Shown: piece by piece, positions 25,913 through 35,789 of the stretch | Layout of the letters: each line of letters begins with the position of its first letter | Position numbering within the stretch: the stretch's first letter is position 1 | Assembly: GCA_964621645.1 (NCBI GenBank) | Contig: CAZUMH010000006.1 | Location: 1-64,000 of the forward strand | DNA length: 64,000 nucleotides | From: CAZUMH01 sp964621645 | GTDB taxonomy: Bacteria; Zhuqueibacterota; QNDG01; JAGLOF01 | Reading direction: 5' to 3' | Position numbers and translations under genes: made by a program | The notes under the pieces: generated by a model | The model's input: only the letters and a program-made list of their open reading frames with translations | The model's database searches: none | Told to the model about the DNA's origin: nothing

Positions 25913-27385
25913 TTGAGGAGGTATCATCCTTCAATCATGATGAAGAGCATTCCCCGCCGTGTAACAGGAGTTGTCCTTATCTCCGCTGCAGTACTGTCCC
26001 TTTTCAATGTATCATGTCAGAGAGAAAGAACGGGGCATTTTACGGTCCTGCCTCTCCTCTCCGATAATAAAGACCTGGCCTGTTCCGTTGCCTGGGCCGC
26101 AGGTCTCAGTTTGAGATCCGCTCCACCCAAACAGATCATTATCCGGCCCTTGCTGAGTCAAACAGGCATGGTGGTCGAAGATTCCCTGAGTACTGCCGCT
26201 GGTGCCAGACGCTATGCCGAACGATCCGGAGTAGATCAGCTGCTGCTGATACACGTCCGACAAACATTATCGGATAAGGCTGTCCTCGACTGGAGCCTTG
26301 TCCGGGTGAAAGGCGAAGAGACCATCCTCAACGCGAACGATACTTTGGTCTACCGGGATGCTGAAGCCTGCTTTCACCGTCTGGCGGATCGACTCTCCGC
26401 TGAACAGGTGCCGGTATCGGCGGCCGCGGATTCTCTTATCCCGGTTATCCCGGAAGGTGATGATTGGCACCGGTTGGGCCGGGGGCTGCACCGGGAACTC
26501 TTCGGAGATGTAACAGCGGCCGAGAGGGCCTACCGGGAGGAGCTCGCATCCTCTCCGGAATGCCGTCCCGCTTCCTTGGGATTGGCACGGGTTCTGGTGC
26601 GGCTGGGACTGCGCTCAAAAGGGACGGGCCGTCTTCCGGATGAACTCTATCAGGAAGCGGAGGAATCCCTGCGGAAATTACGCCGGGATGGTGCCTTCCG
26701 CGCTGAAGCACTGCGGCTGCTGGGAAGACTGTACATTCAGAAAGGCCGTTTCAATGAAGGTGAGCGATTCGTAAAGCAGGCCTATTCAATCAGGCCTGAT
26801 GATCCCCGGGTACTGCTGGAGCTGAGCCGGTTGCACCCCTCCCGTTTCCGGGATCTGGGTTTTCGCAGCCGCCTCGCCATCCTGAACCGCTGCCTGAAAC
26901 TGAATCCTGCTTTTCTGGAGGCCTCCCTGTCCGCGGCGGATATCTACTATTTCCGCAACCAAACGAAGAAAGCGGAAGATGTGTATGAGAAGATACTCAG
27001 GATAAATCCCGTCTCCCTGGACGCGCTCATGGCTCTGGGCAAGATCTATGTCCTGAAGGGTGATGTGTCCCGGATCATCACCACCTATCAGCGGGTGCTC
27101 GAGATTGATCCTCAATACCCTGAGGCCTACTACAATCTGGGGATCGCTTACTTCAACAGCGACAGGAGAGAGGAAGCGGCCCGTTTCTTTCACCGGGCGA
27201 TTGAACTCGATGATCATGCCGACAGTTATTTCTACCTTGGCGTTATAGAAATGGAGGCCGGACATAAAGAGCAGGCCATACACTACTTCCGGGAACGGAT
27301 AAAACGCCGCCAGGGTATGGATGATACCTACGCGAATGAGGCGGTGGATAATCTCTATCAGCTGCTGCACGGGGATGAACAATAA
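25913..27385 (+). CDS. TPR-containing lipoprotein
   Basis: About 490 residues. A hydrophobic segment ends at LFNVSC, a lipobox, so the protein is probably membrane anchored. The first ~160 mature residues are non-repetitive; from about residue 190 on there are seven or more TPR units (ERAYREELASSPECRPASLGLARVL, AEDVYEKILRINPVSLDALMALGKIY, ITTYQRVLEIDPQYPEAYYNLGIAYF). It probably serves as a scaffold. The start is ambiguous: TTG 25913 has GGAGGAA five bases upstream; GTG 25874 and ATG 25937/25940 are alternatives. The stop overlaps the start of folP by one base. Confidence 0.82.
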   Translation: MRRYHPSIMMKSIPRRVTGVVLISAAVLSLFNVSCQRERTGHFTVLPLLSDNKDLACSVAWAAGLSLRSAPPKQIIIRPLLSQTGMVVEDSLSTAAGARRYAERSGVDQLLLIHVRQTLSDKAVLDWSLVRVKGEETILNANDTLVYRDAEACFHRLADRLSAEQVPVSAAADSLIPVIPEGDDWHRLGRGLHRELFGDVTAAERAYREELASSPECRPASLGLARVLVRLGLRSKGTGRLPDELYQEAEESLRKLRRDGAFRAEALRLLGRLYIQKGRFNEGERFVKQAYSIRPDDPRVLLELSRLHPSRFRDLGFRSRLAILNRCLKLNPAFLEASLSAADIYYFRNQTKKAEDVYEKILRINPVSLDALMALGKIYVLKGDVSRIITTYQRVLEIDPQYPEAYYNLGIAYFNSDRREEAARFFHRAIELDDHADSYFYLGVIEMEAGHKEQAIHYFRERIKRRQGMDDTYANEAVDNLYQLLHGDEQ

Positions 27386-28560
27386 TGACGCTGCGCCTGT
27401 TCCATTATTGCGACACGGATGAGCTCGCGGAACGGCTGGCTGAAATGGAAGCGGGACCGGTCCCGGCAGCCAGCCCGGAGGAGGGATGGGTGCTCGTCGG
27501 AGAGGACATTGATGCAGACGTGCTCAGATCGATCCCGGCGATGGTTTCTGAGGAGATTCCCGCATTAGTGGTCCGTCCGGAGTCCCCGGCCTCCAGATCG
27601 TTCATTATCATCACGAACATGCTACAGTCACTGAGCCGCAGCGGTAAAGAAATCCTGCCGCCGGCCCTGGCAGCGTCATGTCTCCAACTGCTGGGATCCT
27701 ATCGCACTGGCGCGCCCCCTACGCTGATGCTTGGCAATAGAGAAGTAGATCTTTCCCACAAGACCCATGTCATGGGGATTCTCAATGTTACTCCAGACTC
27801 CTTCTACGACGGCGGCCGCTACCGGGATCACGATAAAGCCGTTGAGCGAGGTCTGGAGCTTGCTGCACAGGGAGCGGATTTTATCGACGTCGGGGGGGAG
27901 TCGTCCCGTCCCGGGGCAGAGCCCGTCGGTATCGAGGAAGAACTGGCACGGGTCATCCCGGTAATCGAACAGCTCCACGGGGCGACCAGTGTACCGCTTT
28001 CCATCGATACGAGGAAATCCGAAGTAGCCGAGGCCGCCCTAAAAGCGGGGGCCTCCGTCATCAACGACATCAGCGGATTGCGCAGTGATCCCCGCATGGC
28101 CGTTTTGGCCGCGAAGAGCGGCGCGGCTCTGATCCTGATGCACATGAAGGGCACACCGGGGACCATGCAGTCCGATCCCCTGGGGGGAGATATCATGGGA
28201 GCTATCTACCAGGGCCTGGCCTCCAGTATGGAAACGGCTCTGGATGCGGGTGTATCCCGGGATAGAATCATCCTTGATCCGGGGATCGGTTTCGGCAAGA
28301 AGCGGCCGGATAATTTCACCATTATCCGGCGCCTGGATGAATTGCGGGGATTGGGCCGTCCGCTTCTGATGGGAATTTCCCGAAAATCATGCCTGGGGTG
28401 GCTGCTTGACCTGCCCGAGGACGAACGTCTGGTGCCGTCTCTGGCGGCTGCGGTAGCCAGTTCCGTGAGGGGCGCGCAAATACTCCGGGTGCACGATGTC
28501 AAGGAAACGGTGCAGGCGCTGTGCGTGGCCGACCGGATCTCTAAACGGGAGACAGGATAA
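27385..28560 (+). CDS. folP: Dihydropteroate synthase, with N-terminal extension
   Basis: 391 residues. The catalytic TIM barrel starts near residue 128: VMGILNVTPDSFYDGG (pterin site), GADFIDVGGESSRPGAE, SIDTRKSEVAE, INDISGLRSD, LMHMKGTPGTMQ, DPGIGFGKK, GISRKS. It joins 6-hydroxymethyl-dihydropterin diphosphate to p-aminobenzoate in folate synthesis. About 125 residues precede the barrel, longer than the ~280-residue enteric enzyme; similar extended forms exist in several anaerobic bacteria. The start ATG overlaps the stop of the TPR gene (TAATG), indicating coupling. cdaA follows four bases later. Confidence 0.96.
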   Translation: MTLRLFHYCDTDELAERLAEMEAGPVPAASPEEGWVLVGEDIDADVLRSIPAMVSEEIPALVVRPESPASRSFIIITNMLQSLSRSGKEILPPALAASCLQLLGSYRTGAPPTLMLGNREVDLSHKTHVMGILNVTPDSFYDGGRYRDHDKAVERGLELAAQGADFIDVGGESSRPGAEPVGIEEELARVIPVIEQLHGATSVPLSIDTRKSEVAEAALKAGASVINDISGLRSDPRMAVLAAKSGAALILMHMKGTPGTMQSDPLGGDIMGAIYQGLASSMETALDAGVSRDRIILDPGIGFGKKRPDNFTIIRRLDELRGLGRPLLMGISRKSCLGWLLDLPEDERLVPSLAAAVASSVRGAQILRVHDVKETVQALCVADRISKRETG

Positions 28561-28563
28561 TCC

Positions 28564-29340
28564 ATGGATATTAACGTCATAATTTTCCACATTGGATTTT
28601 TACCGGTAGGTATCATCGATATTCTCGATATTCTGCTGGTCTCGTATGTACTCTACAAGACCTACTTTCTCATGTACCGTACCCGGGCCGTGCAGATGTT
28701 TATCGGGCTGCTTATCATTCTGCTGGTTTCCTTTATCACCCAGGCGCTGCACATGCAGGGCATGTCCCTGATTTTCCGCAGCCTGCAGACCATCTGGCTG
28801 CTGGCCTTCGTCATCCTCTTTCAGCCCGAACTGCGCCGGGTGCTCACCCTGTTGGGTCAAAACCGATTCATCCGCTTTTTTACCAAAGAACAGACCAGTG
28901 AAGTGATCAGTGAGATCGTGCGGGGGGCGGTGGAGCTCTCCCGCCGGGGCTACGGCGGACTCATCGTTTTGGTGCGGGACACGGGACTGAAAACGATTGT
29001 GGAAACAGGAATGAAAGTTCAATCCGTGGTGACGTCGGCTCTCATCGTGTCGATCTTCAATCCTCGTTCACCTCTGCATGACGGCGCTGTTATCATCCAG
29101 AACGATGTCATCGAGGCGGCAAAATGCATTCTGCCGCTTTCCAAAAATACCGGGCTGGAATACAAGTTCGGGACCAGACACCGGGCGGCCATCGGCATGA
29201 CCGAAGAGTCGGACGCCCTGGTAATCATTGTTTCTGAAGAGTCCGGCGCCATCTCTCTGGCCGAGAACGGGGAGATCGTGCGGGGGCTTGACTTCGATAT
29301 GTTAAAAAGCGCCATTCAGGCCGGATTACGGCGCAGCTAG
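28564..29340 (+). CDS. cdaA: Membrane diadenylate cyclase (c-di-AMP synthase)
   Basis: 258 residues. Three N-terminal membrane helices (about 12-36, 42-62, 68-88) precede a DisA_N cyclase domain with the two catalytic motifs DGA (173-175, PLHDGAVII) and RHR (205-207, GTRHRAAIGMTEESDA). It makes c-di-AMP from two ATP at the inner membrane. The folP-cdaA neighbourhood is common; in Firmicutes cdaA sits with the regulator cdaR and glmM, which are not present here. The start is four bases after the folP stop, so the two are co-transcribed. Confidence 0.96.
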   Translation: MDINVIIFHIGFLPVGIIDILDILLVSYVLYKTYFLMYRTRAVQMFIGLLIILLVSFITQALHMQGMSLIFRSLQTIWLLAFVILFQPELRRVLTLLGQNRFIRFFTKEQTSEVISEIVRGAVELSRRGYGGLIVLVRDTGLKTIVETGMKVQSVVTSALIVSIFNPRSPLHDGAVIIQNDVIEAAKCILPLSKNTGLEYKFGTRHRAAIGMTEESDALVIIVSEESGAISLAENGEIVRGLDFDMLKSAIQAGLRRS

Positions 29341-29380
29341 AGGAATTATCCAGAGCGGAGAATTTAATCAAAAAAAAATA

Positions 29381-32300
29381 ATGACTCAGCGGATATCACA
29401 TACTGTTCGATTTTTATTATGTGCCGGCCTGCTTTCCATCCCCGGAACGGGTGTGACCCAGTCCGCTTCCCGGCACAATAAATCCTCGGCGCTATCTTTG
29501 GAAGTTGCCGTCCCCCTGCCTGAAGCGGCGGCGGTGGGAAACTCCGGTTCTCTCTTTCAGCCAATCCTTAGGCGCAACCTCTTTTTCACCGCTCGTGATA
29601 CGGCGCTTTCAGTCTCCCTGCTCCGACTGGTCAAATCCGATCGGGCTGCCGCAGCCGGAATCGCGGCGCTGGAAGATATCCCGCTGGGTCTGGATGAACC
29701 GGTAAAACCGGATATCACTCCCTCCGGTCTGACCTGGAAAAAGGAACTGCTGGGACGGATATCGGGGGGATACCTCTTCCAGGTGCGTTTGAGTTATGTC
29801 CCCGGCAAAAACGATAAACCTGTCACACGGATTGTCTTTCAGATCCGGGGCGCGGACAGCAAACAGATCCATCCTCCGCTTCCGCCACTCCTGGAGAGCC
29901 GATTAGCGGCCGCTCCCGGTCGGACGGCCTCGGATCAATCCGGCACATTATCCAGCCTGTCCACAGCGGCCCCGCGCCTGAAAATATGGGTCTCCAAAGA
30001 AGGAATCGTGCGGATTCCCGCTCTGGTGATTAAAGCGGCCGGTCTGGCACCGGACGGATTCGATCCCCGCAGACTGAGCGTCATCAGCCGGGGCCGGGAA
30101 ATCCCCATCCAGGTGGCCGGAGAAGAGGACGGGGTGCTGGACACCCGGGATGCGGTGGAATTTTTTGCCGAGCCGCCCTGGGAGTGGGAAGACGCTTCCC
30201 AGGACAGGAAGCATCTCGATATTTACAGTAACTGCAACATATACTGGCTGGAAGCGGGAGAGGGGCCCGGTCTCCGTTTCGGGCAGGAATCGGCCTCGGA
30301 AGGCGAAGTGGATTGGTCGGAGCTGCGCTACCCCCGTTCGACTCCTTTCCCGCTCCATGTCGAACGAGACGGTGCCTTCCACCGGCTCAACTATACACAG
30401 GGAGTAGCACCGGCGGATCACTGGGTCTACAGCGGCGGTATCTCAGGGGGAGAGAAGAGGGAGTTCAGCTTTAAGCTTGCCGCTCCCGATGAGTACGCGC
30501 TCACGCCCTTCCGGGTCAGGCTCAAGCTTCGGGGCATCTCAGAAACCGGCACTCTGAACCGGGTGGATGTCTTTGTCAATGAGGTTCTGGTCGGTTCCGG
30601 TGAGTGGCGCAACAACCAGCAACTCTTCCTGGTCAGCGAAGAAGCCAGCGCCGCCTTCCTGAAAGAGGGAACCAACCAGCTGACCATTGTCAACCATTCC
30701 AGTGACGGCGCTCTTTCCCAACTGTTCCTGGATTGGTTTGACGTGGAATATCCCCACCTGCTGGAAGCGGGAGACGACTATCTGGAGTTCCGTCCTCCCG
30801 CAAACAGCCTGGGAATGGTAAGCCGCTTTGAAATAGGCGGATTCAGCAATCCGGATATCGAGATTTTCAAACTCTCGAGCAGCCGGATATTCAAACCGGA
30901 TATCACTCCGGTAACCGACAGCACCAATACCACCACTTACACCGTACACTTTGACGATCGCATCACGAATGCCTGCGGCCGTTACCTGGCCTTTACATCA
31001 AAGGCTGTATTCGCCCCTGACACCATGGCCCTGGTCCCTCCTTCGGATCTCAGGCAGCGCTCCCTGGGAGCCGATTACATCGTTATTTACCCCTCAGACT
31101 CTCTCGGCGCCGAGCCGCTGGCTCCCCTGCTCGATCTGCGCCGCTCCCAGGGGCACCAAATCGTCCTGGCTCTGCTGGAGGATATTTACAATGAGTTCAA
31201 TAACGGGCAGCCCAATCCCCGCGCCATCCGGGAGTATTTACGCTACTGCTATGAGCATCGCTCCGATACCCTGCAGTACGTCCTCCTGGTGGGAGACGGC
31301 ACCATCAACCAGCGTCTTACGCCGGCAGAGGGGAACCAGATTCCCGTCTACTTCTACCAGACGGTGAAGTACGGGGCCGCTCCTTCGGATCACTGGTACG
31401 TGCTCCTGGAGGGGGACGATTACAATCCCGACATGGCCATCGGCAGACTGCCGGTGAAAAACCGGGAAGATCTGGAGCTGATGGTGGGAAAGACAGTGTC
31501 CTACGAAACAGCTCCGCCGGCCGCCTGGAACAACCGCTGCCTGTTGATCGGGGCCGGCGGCTATAATTCGGCCTTCCAATCCCAAAGTGAAACGCTGATC
31601 AGGGAGGTGCTGCCGCCTCTGTTCCATCCGGAGCGGCTCTACCTTGCCGGCGATCCGTCGGATCCCAACGTTGGAGGCACCACAGATCTGCTGCGTCATC
31701 TGGAAGACGGGATGGCGCTAGTCAATTTTCGCGGCCACGGCGGCGGAGCCGTCTGGGCCGACGCCGGACTCCTTGACCTGGACGATGTGGGGCTGATCCA
31801 GAACCGGGACAGACTGCCGTTTATCACCAGTATGACCTGTTTCACCGGTGATTTCTCCGGCGGACGCACCTGTCTTGCCGAGGCGCTCCTTCTGGATTCA
31901 CCCCACGGCGCGGTTGCCCTCTGGGGATCGACCGGCCTGGGCTGGGTGTATAATGATTATGTCCTCATCACCGAATTTTACCGTGAGCTCTCACGCAATC
32001 CCCGGGCTCCCCTGGGGGCCCTCCTGGCAGCGGCGAAACGGGACTATTTGAGCGAGACCTGGGGCGACCTGGCCTGGACAGATGTCCATCAGTATACACT
32101 GCTGGGAGATCCGGCTTTGCGACTGGCCCTCCCATCAGACACTCTGGATATCACGCTTGAGAAACGCTCTCTGGCGCAGGGAGACTCGCTCCGGATCGAA
32201 GTTCCTTCTTCCGCCAGTGGATCCAGTGCCCGGGCGGAGGTGTTCCGTCCCGACCGGCAGACAGTGAACAGCACCGATTTTGAAAGTCTTCCCACTTCCG

Positions 32301-34045
32301 GAGACATTGATATCCCTCTCCCGGAGGATTTCGATCTGCAGCGTGCCGGGTTTCGGATACATGTCTGGAACCAAAACAGCGGTTATCAGGCTCACGGATT
32401 TTCACTATTCTCTTTGGGAGTGACTTTTTTCGATTCTGTCCGGACCATACCGGCCGAACCGCAGGGGGGCGATTCTCTCCACTTTGCGGCAATTATCGAA
32501 AATGGAGCGGGGATCGACCGGGCCTGGTGCCGGCTGATTTCGCCGGTTCCGGACAGCCTGGAGATGGTCCCCGGCTCTGTGAGCGGCAGGTACAGAACCC
32601 TGAAGGCGGCCGGCCCCTTTAATCCCGGAGTGGAGATCGTCTATGCCATTGGGATCCTCGGCGGCCAGGGAGACATAAGCAGTAGTGACACGCTGCGGCT
32701 GCATCTGCCGGGAGCGGCCGACCTGAGGATCAACGCTGTTTCCTTTGGAGGAATATCTGCTCCTCAGCTGGAAGCGGTGATTTATAATAGCGGCGAAGCA
32801 CCGGCCGGGAAAGCTCTGGTCCTCTTTGCCGACAGCAGCGCTTCCTTGCTTGGCACTGATACGGTTAACGTCGCCGGTTACAGCCAGACAGTTTCGACGA
32901 TACAATTGACGCCGCAGAGCCCGCAGCCATTGTCCCTGCGGGTAACGGTGAATCCTGATTCCAGCCTGACTGAGAGTAACTATGGCAACAACAGCTGGAT
33001 TGGGATGCTGCAGCCGGATCACTTCCTTGTTACCCCGCAGGAAGGCAGCGGTCCGGCGGATAGAGCGGGTCTGCCTGGCCGGGTGATGATCCACATTCCC
33101 CCCGAAGCCGTTCCGCAGGCGACCGTCCTCAGGGTTCAACGGGGCAGGGGAGGGGATCTTGGTTTAGGCTCAGCCGTTGAAGCTGCGAATGACACCTTAT
33201 TCTTCCTGGATCTGCCAGGACTTGATGATCCGGTTTCTCTGACGGAGGAAGCACAGCTTGCCTTCTCTCTTGATCCCGGGGACTCCAGCACGGCGCTGCG
33301 GCTCTATCGCTGGGAGGCGGAGCGCAGAACCTGGCTGGCCCAGCCAGGTACCGGACAAGATGGACTGCTGACGGTGAACAGCGCCATCCTGGGATATTTC
33401 CGCCTGGGCAGCAGTGACGACACAGCTCCGCCGGGAATTAATATCGAGGTGCGCCGTCAATCCTTCACCACGGGAAGTTTTACCTCCCTGCGGCCCGCCT
33501 TCCTTATCACTCTTTCCGATTCTTCCGGGCTGGACCTGAGTCCCGGCAGGCTGCGGCTCTTCCTCGATGAAATTGAAGTGGCGGAAACCGATTATGCCGT
33601 CCCCGACAGCCTTACCGATCCCGAGCGGGTGACGGTCATCTATCAGCCTGAGCTTGAGGCGGGTCAGCATTCACTCGAAGTCGAGGCGGCGGATGTGCAT
33701 GGCAACAGCACGCGTTCTGACGCGATAACGTTCAGAGCCGGCGATACCCTTGAAATCCACTTTCTCGGAAACCATCCCAATCCCTTCGTTACGACGACGA
33801 TTTTCAGCTATATCCTCACCAGCGAAGCGCTGGAGACGACACTGAAAATATACACCGTCTCAGGGACCCTGATACGGACCTTTGCGAATGTGGAGATGAA
33901 CGGAGCCGACTACCACGAGATCTTCTGGGACGGCCGGGATGAATGGGGAGAAGACACTGCCAACGGGGTCTATTTCTTCCAGCTCAGGGCCCGTTCCCGG
34001 GAAGGATGGCAGGAAGTGACCGGTAAACTAGCCAAACTGAGATAG
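29381..34045 (+). CDS. porU: C25 (gingipain-like) peptidase, PorU-like T9SS sortase
   Basis: 1554 residues. Signal peptide at the N-terminus (cleavage near GVTQSA). The C25 domain spans about 545-925: DYIVIYPSDSLGAEPLAPLLDLRRSQGH, VLLVGDG, the catalytic His786 in NFRGHGG and Cys820 in SMTCFTGDF. After it come Ig-like domains (around 960-1450) and a C-terminal FlgD-like/T9SS sorting region with NHPNPFVTTT, GTLIRTF and NGVYFFQL. In Porphyromonas PorU is the T9SS sortase that removes sorting domains and is encoded next to porV; a PorV-like gene follows here after seven bases. It is longer than typical PorU (~1100-1300), so an exported gingipain-like peptidase remains possible. No clear ribosome site. 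Confidence 0.82.
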   Translation: MTQRISHTVRFLLCAGLLSIPGTGVTQSASRHNKSSALSLEVAVPLPEAAAVGNSGSLFQPILRRNLFFTARDTALSVSLLRLVKSDRAAAAGIAALEDIPLGLDEPVKPDITPSGLTWKKELLGRISGGYLFQVRLSYVPGKNDKPVTRIVFQIRGADSKQIHPPLPPLLESRLAAAPGRTASDQSGTLSSLSTAAPRLKIWVSKEGIVRIPALVIKAAGLAPDGFDPRRLSVISRGREIPIQVAGEEDGVLDTRDAVEFFAEPPWEWEDASQDRKHLDIYSNCNIYWLEAGEGPGLRFGQESASEGEVDWSELRYPRSTPFPLHVERDGAFHRLNYTQGVAPADHWVYSGGISGGEKREFSFKLAAPDEYALTPFRVRLKLRGISETGTLNRVDVFVNEVLVGSGEWRNNQQLFLVSEEASAAFLKEGTNQLTIVNHSSDGALSQLFLDWFDVEYPHLLEAGDDYLEFRPPANSLGMVSRFEIGGFSNPDIEIFKLSSSRIFKPDITPVTDSTNTTTYTVHFDDRITNACGRYLAFTSKAVFAPDTMALVPPSDLRQRSLGADYIVIYPSDSLGAEPLAPLLDLRRSQGHQIVLALLEDIYNEFNNGQPNPRAIREYLRYCYEHRSDTLQYVLLVGDGTINQRLTPAEGNQIPVYFYQTVKYGAAPSDHWYVLLEGDDYNPDMAIGRLPVKNREDLELMVGKTVSYETAPPAAWNNRCLLIGAGGYNSAFQSQSETLIREVLPPLFHPERLYLAGDPSDPNVGGTTDLLRHLEDGMALVNFRGHGGGAVWADAGLLDLDDVGLIQNRDRLPFITSMTCFTGDFSGGRTCLAEALLLDSPHGAVALWGSTGLGWVYNDYVLITEFYRELSRNPRAPLGALLAAAKRDYLSETWGDLAWTDVHQYTLLGDPALRLALPSDTLDITLEKRSLAQGDSLRIEVPSSASGSSARAEVFRPDRQTVNSTDFESLPTSGDIDIPLPEDFDLQRAGFRIHVWNQNSGYQAHGFSLFSLGVTFFDSVRTIPAEPQGGDSLHFAAIIENGAGIDRAWCRLISPVPDSLEMVPGSVSGRYRTLKAAGPFNPGVEIVYAIGILGGQGDISSSDTLRLHLPGAADLRINAVSFGGISAPQLEAVIYNSGEAPAGKALVLFADSSASLLGTDTVNVAGYSQTVSTIQLTPQSPQPLSLRVTVNPDSSLTESNYGNNSWIGMLQPDHFLVTPQEGSGPADRAGLPGRVMIHIPPEAVPQATVLRVQRGRGGDLGLGSAVEAANDTLFFLDLPGLDDPVSLTEEAQLAFSLDPGDSSTALRLYRWEAERRTWLAQPGTGQDGLLTVNSAILGYFRLGSSDDTAPPGINIEVRRQSFTTGSFTSLRPAFLITLSDSSGLDLSPGRLRLFLDEIEVAETDYAVPDSLTDPERVTVIYQPELEAGQHSLEVEAADVHGNSTRSDAITFRAGDTLEIHFLGNHPNPFVTTTIFSYILTSEALETTLKIYTVSGTLIRTFANVEMNGADYHEIFWDGRDEWGEDTANGVYFFQLRARSREGWQEVTGKLAKLR

Positions 34046-34052
34046 AGATGGT

Positions 34053-35057
34053 ATGAAAAAGAAGATAGTGATCGTAGCGCTGCTGCTCCCGATTTTGGCC
34101 CGGGCCGGGGATTATGGGGCCTCCTTTCTCTCCATCGGGCTGGGAGCCAGGCCGCTGGCCATGGGCGGAGCTTTTGTGGCCGTGGCAGACGGCGGCAGTG
34201 CCTTTTATTGGAATCCGGCCGGGCTGGCCCTGGTGCGCAGAGCCGGCCTGCAGGGTATGTACGGCCCCCAGTTCGGTTCCATATCGGAACCGCAGGGTCA
34301 GTTCCATCATCTGGGCCTGACCCTGCCGCTGAAGGGACAGGCCGTGATCGCAGTGAACTGGATCCGCCTGGCGGTGGACGAAATCCCCGTCTATTCAGAA
34401 CTTCAGGGTGATTCCTACTGGGACCGGTTTCATGATCCATCCTTGCGGCCCACCGGATTGCCGGAAGGATATATCTCGGACGTGGAGGACGCCCTGTTCT
34501 TCTCCTTCGGCCTGCAGAACCAGACCCGGATAGATCTGGGCTGGGACCTGCAAAAGGTGCGGGTCGAATTCCCTCTTGGCTTCAGCCTCAAGTGGTTCAG
34601 GCAGGTACTGGGTGAGGGAGAAGCCACCGGGCTGGGACTGGATGTGGGCGGCATGTGCCGGATCTACCTGAATGATTTTTTACAGAACGAACATTTCGGG
34701 ATCTTCAGCCTGGCGTTAACCCTGCGGGATGTGGCTGGATCTACCCTGGGATGGAACACCAGTCACGAAGATGTAATCCCGGCAAATCTTGTCTGGGGTG
34801 TCTCTTACCGGCAGCCGGTCAAAGCCCTCAAGGGAGCCGTCACTCTGGCTCACGACAGGGAAAAGCGCTACCACGGCCGAAGCAGATGGGGCCTGGAATA
34901 CAGCGGGTATAACCTGCTGGCTCTGCGTCTCGGTCTGGATGCTGGAAGGATCTGTGCCGGAGCAGGATTACATTTCTGGCGGCTCAGCGTCGATTACGCC
35001 TTTATCAGTCATGAACTGGACAACCTGCACCGGCTCAGCTGCGGCGTTCGCTTGTAG
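34053..35057 (+). CDS. porV: PorV/PorQ-family outer-membrane barrel
   Basis: 334 residues. A short signal peptide (MKKKIVIVALLLPILARA) is followed by the PorV-family start GASFLSIGLGARPLAMGGAFVAVADG..AFYWNPAGLAL, then repeated barrel strands, ending FISHELDNLHRLSCGVRL. PorV is a 14-stranded FadL-like protein that receives T9SS substrates at the outer membrane and carries them to the sortase. Its position seven bases after the PorU-like gene strongly supports the assignment, although several PorV paralogues usually occur per genome. Confidence 0.86.
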   Translation: MKKKIVIVALLLPILARAGDYGASFLSIGLGARPLAMGGAFVAVADGGSAFYWNPAGLALVRRAGLQGMYGPQFGSISEPQGQFHHLGLTLPLKGQAVIAVNWIRLAVDEIPVYSELQGDSYWDRFHDPSLRPTGLPEGYISDVEDALFFSFGLQNQTRIDLGWDLQKVRVEFPLGFSLKWFRQVLGEGEATGLGLDVGGMCRIYLNDFLQNEHFGIFSLALTLRDVAGSTLGWNTSHEDVIPANLVWGVSYRQPVKALKGAVTLAHDREKRYHGRSRWGLEYSGYNLLALRLGLDAGRICAGAGLHFWRLSVDYAFISHELDNLHRLSCGVRL

Positions 35058-35068
35058 GGAGGACGGTC

Positions 35069-35782
35069 ATGAAGAGGCTATCTTTTTTCTTGCTATTAGT
35101 AGTTACTTTCTTTATCTTTAGCTGTAATACAGGGACCGGCCCCGGAGGCAGGAAACCAGCCGCAGTTATCCTCATTCCCACAGCGTCTGACACGGCGGGA
35201 GTGGAAAGCGGGATTGATGCAGTGCCGGCCGGGAATGTCATACGGGTCGAATGGCGGCAGCACCCGGATGAGCTGGTGACGGCTTTTCGGGTCTACCGTT
35301 CCCAAGAAGAAGAGAATTTCACGTTAGCAGCGACGGTCACCGCACCGGATACAGCCTGGGAGGATGCGGGTGTGCAACCATACCAGCGCTATTATTACTA
35401 CGCCCAGGCCCTGACAGCAGACGGCATCGGCAGCGATCCATCGGATACCCTCAGTTACCAGCTGCTGTACAAAGCCGACCATCTCCAAGTTGGAGGCGGT
35501 GACACCAGCCGGCCGGAATTCAGTTGGGAGGATCCAAACCAGCCGCAGGCAGGATTTTATTGTATTCGCGTCGTAGACGAGTCTTCCCAGGAACCTGTCT
35601 GGATCTGTATGGTTCAGTCCACCTACAGCGGCGGCAGGGAAAAGATTCAGTACAACAGCAACGGAACCGCACGTCAGGCAGATCTCACTTCAGAAAAAGA
35701 CTACAGATGGAGGATTGACGTAGTCGGTTCCGAAGCATATAGCGGATCGGAAAGTCTTTGGCAATCATTCACCGTACAATGA
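35069..35782 (+). CDS. Hypothetical lipoprotein with fibronectin III-like domain
   Basis: 237 residues. Lipobox FIFSC at about residue 19. Residues ~45-130 look like an FnIII fold: VIRVEWRQHPDELVTAFRVYRSQEEENFTLAATV ... YQRYYYYAQALTADGIGS. A second beta domain follows. Such modules are common in surface proteins of T9SS organisms. Its location directly after porV, with an 11-base gap and GGGAGG before the start, suggests a role at the cell surface. No precise function can be assigned. Confidence 0.75.
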   Translation: MKRLSFFLLLVVTFFIFSCNTGTGPGGRKPAAVILIPTASDTAGVESGIDAVPAGNVIRVEWRQHPDELVTAFRVYRSQEEENFTLAATVTAPDTAWEDAGVQPYQRYYYYAQALTADGIGSDPSDTLSYQLLYKADHLQVGGGDTSRPEFSWEDPNQPQAGFYCIRVVDESSQEPVWICMVQSTYSGGREKIQYNSNGTARQADLTSEKDYRWRIDVVGSEAYSGSESLWQSFTVQ

Positions 35783-35789
35783 GGCAGGT

